Source: Eubacteriales bacterium
GTDB lineage: Bacteria > Bacillota > Clostridia > Peptostreptococcales > Acidaminobacteraceae
DNA length: 7,514 bases
Assembly (NCBI GenBank): GCA_030625285.1
Contig: DAOURC010000031.1
Location: forward strand, 1 to 7,514
Direction of reading: 5' to 3'
A program made the position numbers and the translations under genes. The notes beneath the pieces were generated by a model that worked only from the letters and a program-made list of their open reading frames with translations, was not told the origin of the DNA and did no database searches. Of this stretch, positions 1-5,178 are shown in pieces (positions within the stretch are counted from its first letter, which is position 1; every line of letters begins with the position of its first letter).

Positions 1-79
1 TGGTATTTTCTTATAATAGAGGTAACTATTGATTTGGGGTGGTTTTATGTATAAAGACAAAATAATTTCCATTGAAGGT
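1..79 (+). repeat. Left copy of 79-bp direct repeat (tmk promoter -10 / RBS / start)
   Basis: Every base of 1-79 matches 2369-2447, at a constant offset of 2,368. The copy holds a TATAAT box (12-17), a GGGGTGG-type ribosome binding site (36-42), the tmk ATG (47-49) and ten more tmk codons. The match ends at base 80 (A here, G at 2448), inside the P-loop coding sequence. The left limit is unknown because the window begins inside or exactly at the repeat. It is one of two bracketing copies around the 80-2368 segment, as left by site-specific integration, Campbell-type insertion or segmental duplication. Confidence 0.97.
12..17 (+). promoter_or_regulatory. -10 box of the duplicated tmk promoter (left copy)
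   Basis: TATAAT is identical to the -10 box of the downstream tmk promoter at 2380-2385. The matching -35 box would lie about 13 bases left of the window, so whether this copy is active cannot be seen. If active, it would transcribe the tmk stub and then run antisense into the leftward gene ending at 216. Confidence 0.5.
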
Positions 80-85
80 ATATAG
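47..85 (+). pseudogene. Truncated 5' stub of tmk
   Basis: The ATG at 47 opens a 12-codon frame whose first 11 residues, MYKDKIISIEG, equal the start of the intact tmk at 2415. One isoleucine codon follows, then TAG (83-85). The break falls after the first glycine of the P-loop, so no nucleotide-binding function can remain. The ribosome binding site is intact, so a 12-residue peptide could still be made. This is the remnant left when the 80-2368 segment separated the original upstream region from tmk, or when that region was duplicated. Confidence 0.9.
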
Positions 86-137
86 GAACTATTAATAAGT
101 GCTAATAGAATATCATGTATTATACACCTTCAATCCA
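68..137. repeat. Imperfect inverted repeat across the left junction
   Basis: The arms 68-84 and 121-137 are complementary at 14 of 17 positions, centred on ATTGAAGGT / ACCTTCAAT, with a 36-base spacer. The left arm crosses the end of the direct repeat at base 79. The right arm, read on the minus strand, gives ATTGAAGGTG, which equals tmk bases 2439-2448. It could be a recombinase-binding arrangement, a hairpin ending the duplicated tmk transcript, or chance in AT-rich DNA. The rest of 86-215 is AT-rich with no gene and no convincing terminator for the leftward gene ending at 216. Confidence 0.45.
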
Positions 138-215
138 TATATAATTTTATTACTAAACATTTTATCCTACAATTATCCTAACACATAATGAATTTAATAT
201 TTATTTCACTATTAT

Positions 216-1019
216 CTAATTATTACTTAAAACTAAGTTCAACTTATCATACTCTATCCCAAAGTAGTCGAGATATTTATTGTCGATTTTTAATACTATC
301 TTATCGGTGTTAATCTCATCAAAATTAACAGTGTATGTTAGAGTTGAAACTATACCACCATCTCTACCAATGGAAGGCATTGTCGGTATTATTTCCACTT
401 CGTTAAAAAAAAGGTTACTTATTCGATTCTCTTCAACAAGATCTATAAACTCAAATGAATGCTCTCCTAATAAGCGTTTATTAATTATAGCAATTTCGAA
501 TTCTGATGGCACTTCTAATATTGGTGGTATATTGCTACCATAGCCAATATCATATAGAACATTATGATCATTATCTCTAATTTGAATTTTATATTCCCAG
601 AATAGCCCACTAAATATTTTAATATCCTCTGAAATGAATTGAGTAATTAATCTACTTATTATAATCTCGCTATCATTTATTATTCTGGTAGATAATTCAA
701 TTTTAGAATTTTCATGACGAGCACATTGTAAATCAGCTTGTAGATTATCAATTTTGATATTCAATTCATTAAGTTCTCTCTTATTTTGTTCAATAGTCTT
801 AGCTTTGAAATTTAAACTTGCGTTATAAATTTCATTTGTTTTATCAATTTGCTCACTTAGATCATCAATCTCTTTGTTTTTTTCCGTCATTATTAATGAG
901 TATTCAGATAACTTTGAATTATTATTCATTATTAATAATATTATCGATAGACTCATTAATGATAATATTATTATCATAAGACCTACTGCCGATATTTTCC
1001 AATTGAGTGTGTTCTTCAT
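216..1019 (-). CDS. Membrane-anchored coiled-coil protein of unknown function
   Basis: This 267-residue protein is not recognised. After a short basic N-terminus (MKNTLNWK) comes one strongly hydrophobic helix at about residues 9-31, best read as an uncleaved signal anchor. Residues about 36-108 are rich in Lys, Glu, Asp, Asn and Leu with heptad-like spacing, indicating a coiled coil. The rest (about 110-267) alternates in a way that suggests a mainly beta extracytoplasmic domain. The ATG at 1019 is preceded by AAGGAG (minus strand, at about 1028-1033), and the gene starts one base after the stop of the 55-residue gene upstream, so the two should be cotranscribed and coupled. The frame is open and undamaged, unlike the transposase beside it. 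It lies wholly within the segment bracketed by the tmk repeats, which marks it as possible cargo. Plausible roles are a sensor or partner at the cell surface, but nothing in the sequence decides this. Confidence 0.8.
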   Translation of the reverse strand: MKNTLNWKISAVGLMIIILSLMSLSIILLIMNNNSKLSEYSLIMTEKNKEIDDLSEQIDKTNEIYNASLNFKAKTIEQNKRELNELNIKIDNLQADLQCARHENSKIELSTRIINDSEIIISRLITQFISEDIKIFSGLFWEYKIQIRDNDHNVLYDIGYGSNIPPILEVPSEFEIAIINKRLLGEHSFEFIDLVEENRISNLFFNEVEIIPTMPSIGRDGGIVSTLTYTVNFDEINTDKIVLKIDNKYLDYFGIEYDKLNLVLSNN

Positions 1020-1187
1020 TTATCTCAACTCCTTAAACAGTTCGTCTCGCTCTATCAATTTCGAAACTTTTATCCCACTGTTATCATACGTGTCAATAAC
1101 TACATACTCACTATTCATATCTTGAATAAATCTATTTTCTTTAAGTGTTAATATCAACTTGAATCCTTTTATTCCTTCTTTGTTCAA
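1020..1187 (-). CDS. Small 55-residue protein of unknown function, TTG start
   Basis: A frame starting at TTG (1187-1185) encodes 55 residues beginning MNKEGIKGFKLILTLKENR and ending ELFKELR, with TAA at 1022-1020. AGGA lies 7 bases before the TTG, and an in-frame TAG three codons upstream rules out a longer frame. A strong promoter stands about 56-84 bases upstream, which supports a real short gene rather than the tail of a truncated one. The product is charged, without a membrane helix or Cys motif. It is followed after one base by the membrane protein gene, and the AAGGAG for that gene lies within its last codons. Alternatively it is the C-terminal remnant of a longer protein that gained a start by chance. 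No family is recognised. Confidence 0.55.
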   Translation of the reverse strand: MNKEGIKGFKLILTLKENRFIQDMNSEYVVIDTYDNSGIKVSKLIERDELFKELR

Positions 1188-1242
1188 AATAGTGTCCTAC
1201 TTAAATTTCTTTAGTTTAGGGTTATCAAAGGTAATATAGCTA

Positions 1243-1271
1243 ATTTTAACATAAAATAATATATATGACAA
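1243..1271 (-). promoter_or_regulatory. Sigma-A-type promoter with extended -10 for the leftward cassette
   Basis: On the minus strand, TTGTCA (1271-1266) is followed by a 17-base spacer and TAAAAT (1248-1243), with a TGT just before the -10 box (extended -10). A start near 1236 would leave an untranslated leader of about 50 bases before the TTG at 1187. The boxes, the spacing and the orientation toward an open two-gene frame together make this a convincing site. Confidence 0.65.
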
Positions 1272-1308
1272 TATAAATAAAAAATGGCATTAAAAAGAAA
1301 ATATAAGT

Positions 1309-1328
1309 ACAACACACTCCGATGTTGT
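1309..1328. repeat. Short 6-bp inverted repeat
   Basis: ACAACA (1309-1314) and TGTTGT (1323-1328) can pair around an 8-base loop. It lies between the promoter of the leftward cassette and the transposase remnant. There is no clean T tract on either strand, so it is a weak hairpin of unknown role. Nothing else could be found between 1272 and 1451. Confidence 0.3.
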
Positions 1329-1451
1329 TTCCTTGATGTAAATAGAGTTATACTCCTGTGTTAAGATTATTTTGCACCCTCACTTATCTTATGAAATGGA
1401 TTGTAAGCAACATACTTTTTATGGATATCATTTGTGTTTATTTGATTAAGT

Positions 1452-2331
1452 AAAAGTAAAACAGCTAAGTTTACAAATAGTTTTCTTGCCGAAGGATATA
1501 GAGACGGAAGAGGGAAATCAAAACAACGAATTTTCATTGCTATGGTAATTTAGAAGCTTTAGAAGCTGTAGATTCAGATATGTCTATTGAACTTAGAGCA
1601 GAATCAAAAAAAACTTATAAACGAAGTAAAAATCATATTGAAACAATCTGATTCGAATTCGAATAAAGAAAAAGATAAAAATTATGGTTGTTTTTTCTTG
1701 GATAGTATTTATAAAAATTTTGATATAACTGAATCTATAAGGAATTAGAAGTTTGAATCAAGTTTTAAGTATGATCTTGATGAAATACTAAATTACTTAC
1801 TTTTGGAAGGATTTTAGACCCTAGGAGTAAGCAATCCACCATAAATCGGCAAGATGAATATTTTATACCTTTCAACTGTACGCTGAATTCAGTGTATATA
1901 TCATTATCAATACTTGACGAAAGAAAATCTGATCTACAGATACATTAAAATGAAAAAGTTACCACTCTAATATGTAATAAAGATGTTTCTTTAGTATTTT
2001 ATGATGTTACCAATTATTACTTTGAAACAGAAATCGAAGATAATTTAAAGAAAAAAGTATGTCAAAAGAAAACAAGAGATTCCTAATAGTGCAAATGGGA
2101 CTTATAATAGATTCCAATGGAATAGCTATTGAATATAAATTATTTCCAGGAAACACACCAGATATCAGCATATTAATAACGTTTGTGACTGAAATGAAAG
2201 AGAAATATAAATTTGGAGACGCCTCAAAGCTGAAAGCATCAAATAGTTACGGAGTAAAAAAGCATCTTAAAATTCAAAGTATTGATAAAAAAACTGCATT
2301 ATTGATAAAAAAACATTTTATCAATAAGTGA
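1452..2331 (+). pseudogene. Decayed IS1634-type (IS4 superfamily DDE) transposase remnant
   Basis: Joining three frames gives the first half of an IS1634-like transposase. The pieces are AEGYRDGRGKSKQRI (from 1488), HCYGNLEALEAVDSDM (from 1535), NKEKDKNYG..FFLDSIYKNFDI (from 1662), RILDPRSKQSTINRQDEYF (from 1808), VFYDVTNYYFETEIEDN (from 1997) and MSKENKRFLIVQMGL..YKLFPGNTPD (from 2059). The Asp of YDVTNYYF (2003-2005) fits the first catalytic Asp. Damage includes frame changes near 1533, 1662, 1808 and 2057, and in-frame stops at 1649, 1664, 1746 and 1946. Near 2217 the frame jumps from the KEKYKFG region straight to an SKLKASNSYGVKKHLK region that normally lies over 100 residues further on, so the second catalytic Asp (VADKGLN region) is lost. 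The C-terminal third with the catalytic Glu is absent. It cannot be active. No terminal inverted repeats could be assigned. The family call rests on recalled motifs, not on a search. Confidence 0.85.
2281..2327. repeat. Two direct repeats plus a perfect 12-bp hairpin
   Basis: ATTGATAAAAAAAC occurs at 2281-2294 and again at 2301-2314, a period of 20 bases. The second copy is part of a perfect inverted repeat, TTATTGATAAAA (2299-2310) and TTTTATCAATAA (2316-2327), around a 5-base loop. On the plus strand no T tract follows. On the minus strand seven Ts begin only after a 5-base gap. It sits at the broken 3' end of the transposase remnant, about 40 bases before the right tmk repeat, so it may mark a junction or a site of slippage. 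Confidence 0.7.
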
Positions 2332-2355
2332 AAAATGGAATATTTGATAAATACC

Positions 2356-2385
2356 GTGACAAATGTCTTGGTATTTTCTTATAAT
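2356..2385 (+). promoter_or_regulatory. Promoter of tmk
   Basis: GTGACA (2356-2361) and a perfect TATAAT (2380-2385) are 18 bases apart, a good sigma-A-type match. The start point would be near 2392, about 23 bases before the tmk ATG. The -10 box lies within the repeated sequence, while the -35 box lies just outside the part that can be compared with the left copy. Confidence 0.65.
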
Positions 2386-2447
2386 AGAGGTAACTATTGA
2401 TTTGGGGTGGTTTTATGTATAAAGACAAAATAATTTCCATTGAAGGT
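2369..2447 (+). repeat. Right copy of 79-bp direct repeat, continuous with intact tmk
   Basis: This copy is identical to 1-79 at every position. It supplies the -10 box, ribosome binding site, ATG and first 11 codons of the functional tmk. The perfect identity contrasts with the heavy decay of the transposase between the copies. The true left end of the repeat may be earlier than 2369, because the window shows nothing before base 1 of the other copy. Confidence 0.97.
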
Positions 2448-3044
2448 GGAGATGGAAGTGGGAAAACGACAATTATTAAAATGATTGAAAATTATTTTAT
2501 AGAAAAAAAGATAAACTACATGGTGACAAGAGAACCAGGTGGAGTCAAGATTTCTGAATCTATTAGAGAGATAATTTTAGACAAAAACAATACAGAAATG
2601 GATCCAAAAACAGAGGCGCTTCTATATGCAGCAGCTAGAAGACAGCATCTTGCTGAAAAAGTCATTCCGCAGTTGAGTAGTGGAAAAGTTATTATTTTCG
2701 ATAGATATGTCGATTCTTCTGTTGTTTATCAAGGATATGTAAGAGGGCTAGGGATGGAGGAAGTCTATAATCTGAATCTGTTTGCAACAGAAGGTTTTTT
2801 ACCGGGGTTGACTATTTTATTGGATATTGAACCGGAAATCGGTTTAAAGAGGATTTCTGAAAACAATAGGGAGAAAGACCGTTTGGATCTAGAAGGATTG
2901 ACTTTTCATAAAAAAGTCAGGGAAGGATATCTTAAACTTGCAAAAGACAATTCAGATAGAATTGTAGTTATTGATGCAAATCAAGATGCTGAAAATGTTT
3001 TTGAAAGAATGATAGAACATATTAATGATTTCTTGGAGGAGTAA
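2415..3044 (+). CDS. tmk: Thymidylate kinase (dTMP kinase)
   Basis: This 209-residue cytoplasmic enzyme phosphorylates dTMP to dTDP with ATP, the step feeding both the de novo and salvage routes to dTTP. The P-loop GGDGSGKT is at residues 11-18, the TREPGG motif at 38-43 and the DRYVDSS substrate-binding motif at 96-102. The lid region (around ENNREKDRLDLEG) and the following HKKVREGY helix are also present. The length is normal for the family. The ATG at 2415 is chosen because GGGGTGG precedes it by 4 bases and the protein then begins MYKDKIISIEGG, the usual distance to the P-loop. An in-frame TTG at 2397 would add six unlikely residues. The gene has its own promoter, and a small membrane protein gene follows after a single stop codon. 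It appears fully intact although its 5' end is duplicated at 1-79. Confidence 0.97.
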   Translation: MYKDKIISIEGGDGSGKTTIIKMIENYFIEKKINYMVTREPGGVKISESIREIILDKNNTEMDPKTEALLYAAARRQHLAEKVIPQLSSGKVIIFDRYVDSSVVYQGYVRGLGMEEVYNLNLFATEGFLPGLTILLDIEPEIGLKRISENNREKDRLDLEGLTFHKKVREGYLKLAKDNSDRIVVIDANQDAENVFERMIEHINDFLEE

Positions 3045-3215
3045 ATGTATTTTAAAAAAATAGCGAAATATATATTTTTTGCAACAGTGGCTATATTGAT
3101 TGTTGCAAACTTAATAGATTATAATCAATTATTTAGATTATTTATAGGAGCTTTCGGTATAGGAAGTTCGATAATATTATGGATTATTGGAAATGCATCT
3201 CATGACGATGAATAA
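3045..3215 (+). CDS. Small two-helix membrane protein, 56 residues
   Basis: The ATG at 3045 directly abuts the tmk stop (TAA 3042-3044), and GGAGGAG at 3035-3041 is an excellent ribosome binding site 3 bases before it. The 56-residue product has a basic start (MYFKKIAKY), a hydrophobic helix at about 9-25, a short polar loop around DYNQ, a second helix at about 31-49 containing GAFGIGSS, and an acidic tail (ASHDDE). It is probably an integral membrane protein cotranscribed and translationally coupled with tmk. Its stop codon lies within the 5' arm of the terminator stem. No family is recognised. Confidence 0.75.
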   Translation: MYFKKIAKYIFFATVAILIVANLIDYNQLFRLFIGAFGIGSSIILWIIGNASHDDE

Positions 3216-3246
3216 CCTGTTTTTATACAGGTTATTTTTTATTTTT
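3211..3246 (+). terminator. Intrinsic terminator after tmk and the small membrane protein
   Basis: A perfect 10-bp stem, AATAACCTGT (3211-3220) and ACAGGTTATT (3227-3236), closes a 6-base loop and runs into a T tract (TTTTATTTTT). The left arm includes the last codon and stop of the small membrane protein gene. It should end the tmk transcript. The pilin-like genes begin only 18 bases after it, so they need read-through or an unseen promoter. Confidence 0.92.
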
Positions 3247-3263
3247 CCAAAAAGGAGCGTAAG

Positions 3264-3470
3264 ATGGATAAACGTGGAGAAATTATTATTGAAGGAGTAA
3301 TAGTTATTACAATTGTATTATTGCTATGTGCGATGACACTAGAGGAGGTTGTCAGAATGAAAGGAATATCTTTTGAGTATTTTCAAAATCATACCTATAA
3401 TTATGAAAAGCAGTTAAATGATTTAGTAAAGGAGCTTAGAATTGAAAAAGGCGCAATTGATGGGAAATAA
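3264..3470 (+). CDS. Small pilin-like (TadE-type N-terminus) protein
   Basis: A 68-residue protein with AAAGGAG (3251-3257) 6 bases before the ATG. It starts MDKRGEIIIEGVIVITIVLL: a short basic segment, a Gly, then a hydrophobic helix with Glu five residues after the Gly, the layout seen at the N-terminus of TadE/pilin-like proteins. The rest (about 30-68) is charged and probably helical (FEYFQNHTYNYEKQLNDLV). A single helix at about 7-25 should anchor it in the membrane. Its 3' end overlaps the next gene by 29 bases. The class is inferred from the N-terminus and neighbours; whether a peptidase cleaves it is unknown. Confidence 0.65.
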   Translation: MDKRGEIIIEGVIVITIVLLLCAMTLEEVVRMKGISFEYFQNHTYNYEKQLNDLVKELRIEKGAIDGK

Positions 3471-4674
3471 AGGTTCTGTCACTATATTTATGACGATATT
3501 TATAAGTATGCTAATTATTTTAATTGTACTGCTAAATGATATTGGAGAGTATTTTTTTCAGTATAATCACTTTATCAGAGAGAATTATTTAAGTGTCCAG
3601 AATCAAATGAAAAGATTTGATAATAATCTATTTGATCGCTATGGAATTTTGGGTTTTGAAATGCAGAACAAATTGATGAATTATGAAAATTCGTTAAGTG
3701 ATAATACTGTGCTTAAGGAGAGTATCGTTAAATTGATGAAGCATAGGGTTATAAACGATGTAAGTATGAGCATTATAGAAAAAGTCATTGAAGAGAAAAA
3801 AATTCTAGGAATATTAAAAGAACTTGATGAAACGATCGCCTTGAAGAATTCAATAAATAGACAAATAAGAGAGCTTAAAATACCAAGTGAGAAAATAATT
3901 TTGTTGTTGTGTAAAAAAGTACTGAAGAACCATATGTATTTTGAATATCCGTATAGTTCTTTTGATGAAATAAAGAATATTGATTTTACAAATGGTGAAT
4001 TGATTAAACTCGAAATCGACGAATATATTAAGAAGGTGAGAGTTAATTATTTCAGTACATTTGATTTTGAAAATATTGAATATTTATTGTCGAAACCTCT
4101 TGTGGTTGAATATGTTATTGACTATTTAGGATACTCCAGCAACTTCAATAAAAAAGAGATTTATACAAGTGAATACGCTATAACTGGATTTACAAACATA
4201 TATACACAACGGGTTTTTATTGAAGGAGAGATTTTTTCACTCAGGATATTGTTGAATACTGCAAGTATAATGAAAAACCCACTAAAGATGAAGAATTATT
4301 TAACGCAAGCCGGAGGGGATATAAGAGGACAGTTTTTCTTGATGCTTATAGACAGTATAAAAATCTCATTAAACGATATAAATGAAATTTATGAAGGGAA
4401 TCCTATACCGTTGATTAAAACCAATAATGATATCGATAAGAAAAAATTTAAATCGGGCTTATATTACAAAGATTATGTTAGGATTTTACTCTATTTTATT
4501 CCAGAGAATACTCTTATCAATCGTATTGAAAATAGCATAGAAAATAAATTGTATATTGATTTAGAAAATTACTATACGTATTTATCTTTTGATAAATCGT
4601 TTAATTACTCTTTTCAAACTTTTGATTATACAGTAAATAAAAAAAGAAAATTTGAAGGTGATTATAATGAATAA
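3442..4674 (+). CDS. TadG-like / DUF5702-like membrane-anchored surface protein
   Basis: This 410-residue protein starts at TTG 3442. AAAGGAG (3428-3434) lies 7 bases before it, better placed than for the in-frame ATG at 3460, which has only an AAGG. Residues 9-34, beginning GNKGSVTIFMTIFISML, form an N-terminal anchor of the type found in TadG/DUF5702 proteins of Clostridia. It is followed by the typical stretch with NQMKRFDNNLFDRYGILGFE, recalling the 'YDxxLxxxYGLFG' region of that group. The remaining 330 residues are rich in Lys, Ile, Asn and Tyr, without Cys motifs, and not recognised. Such proteins are usually encoded with tight adherence (Flp) pilus genes. It overlaps its upstream neighbour by 29 bases and its downstream neighbour by 8, so the three are surely coexpressed. 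Confidence 0.65.
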   Translation: MKKAQLMGNKGSVTIFMTIFISMLIILIVLLNDIGEYFFQYNHFIRENYLSVQNQMKRFDNNLFDRYGILGFEMQNKLMNYENSLSDNTVLKESIVKLMKHRVINDVSMSIIEKVIEEKKILGILKELDETIALKNSINRQIRELKIPSEKIILLLCKKVLKNHMYFEYPYSSFDEIKNIDFTNGELIKLEIDEYIKKVRVNYFSTFDFENIEYLLSKPLVVEYVIDYLGYSSNFNKKEIYTSEYAITGFTNIYTQRVFIEGEIFSLRILLNTASIMKNPLKMKNYLTQAGGDIRGQFFLMLIDSIKISLNDINEIYEGNPIPLIKTNNDIDKKKFKSGLYYKDYVRILLYFIPENTLINRIENSIENKLYIDLENYYTYLSFDKSFNYSFQTFDYTVNKKRKFEGDYNE

Positions 4675-5125
4675 TCGTGGAAGTCTAACAATCGAAGCAA
4701 CGATAATAATACCATTAGTGATAGTGGCTATTTATTTTTTTATGCTTCTACCGATATCGAAGATATATTTCAATGTGTTTGAAAAAGAGATGATAGATGA
4801 TTTAATGAGCACCACTTCAAGAAATTTCGATGTGAGTGAGATTAACGATATTGCTAAAAGACATCCTAGGCTTGAAATAAAATCCGTATTATTTCATTTG
4901 AAAGAAGTTGAGATCACGCTTGCTTTCAATAGTATTTATCATAGAAGATGGTTGATAAAATACGACATCAGAGTGCCGAATATTGAACCTTTGGTTTATA
5001 TAACAGATACAGGGAAAAAGTATCATCACTTCGGATGTGTATACCTAAGAGAGAGTATGATACCGATAATATATTCAAAAGGGATAATTAAATATGATGC
5101 CTGCAAGGCTTGTTCTTTTCATTGA
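4667..5125 (+). CDS. TadE-like protein with C-terminal Cys/His motif
   Basis: This 152-residue protein starts at the ATG at 4667, with AAGGTG (4655-4660) 6 bases upstream. The in-frame TTG at 4652 lies within that ribosome binding region and is rejected. The N-terminus MNNRGSLTIEATIIIPLVIV is a classic TadE signature: basic residues, Gly, TIEA, then a helix at about 9-31. After a middle domain, residues about 110-152 contain TGKKYH (H120, H121), C124, YL, and CKAC (C146, C149). This matches a recurrent Firmicutes motif of the form TGxKYHxxxCxYL...CxxC, probably metal-binding. It is the last of three overlapping genes; the 54 bases before the hydrolase gene carry a possible promoter. The N-terminal class is well supported; metal binding is inferred. 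Confidence 0.75.
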   Translation: MNNRGSLTIEATIIIPLVIVAIYFFMLLPISKIYFNVFEKEMIDDLMSTTSRNFDVSEINDIAKRHPRLEIKSVLFHLKEVEITLAFNSIYHRRWLIKYDIRVPNIEPLVYITDTGKKYHHFGCVYLRESMIPIIYSKGIIKYDACKACSFH

Positions 5126-5144
5126 GTTAAAAAAATACTATAAT
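5116..5144 (+). promoter_or_regulatory. Possible promoter for the glycosyl hydrolase gene
   Basis: TTTTCA (5116-5121) and a perfect TATAAT (5139-5144) are 17 bases apart. The -35 box matches 4 of 6 consensus bases. A short ATACT/AGTAT hairpin (5136-5140 and 5147-5151) overlaps the -10 region, with an A run before it and a T run at 5155-5161, so the site could also act as a weak terminator. It would allow the hydrolase and the membrane protein after it to be expressed apart from the pilin-like genes. Confidence 0.4.
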
Positions 5145-5178
5145 GAGTATATAACTTTTTTAAGGAGCTCAAAACAAT

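Noticed and set aside
280..543. Plus-strand open frame of 87 codons
   Set aside because: It lies antisense within the 267-residue leftward gene, has no ribosome binding site of note and gives a low-complexity Ser/Ile-rich product; it is a shadow frame.
874..1125. Plus-strand open frame of 83 codons
   Set aside because: It is antisense to the start of the membrane protein gene and to the 55-residue gene, and reflects AT-rich complement of the membrane helix.
2299..2327. The 12-bp hairpin as an intrinsic terminator
   Set aside because: No T tract follows on the plus strand, and on the minus strand the T run is separated from the stem by five bases with no gene to terminate.
2059..2331. Open frame of 90 codons as an independent gene
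   Set aside because: It is the internal part of a transposase: its sequence continues the upstream YDVTNYYF region after a one-base frame change, so the ATG is not a true start.
1380..2331. TCACTTAT (1380-1387) and ATAAGTGA (2324-2331) as terminal inverted repeats of the IS
   Set aside because: The match is only 8 bases in AT-rich DNA, and the transposase lacks its C-terminal third, so the true right end should be missing.
2397..2417. TTG at 2397 as the start of tmk
   Set aside because: It would add six residues (MIWGGF) not expected before the P-loop, and part of them is the GGGGTGG ribosome binding site for the ATG at 2415. An AGAGGT lies near it, so it is not fully excluded.
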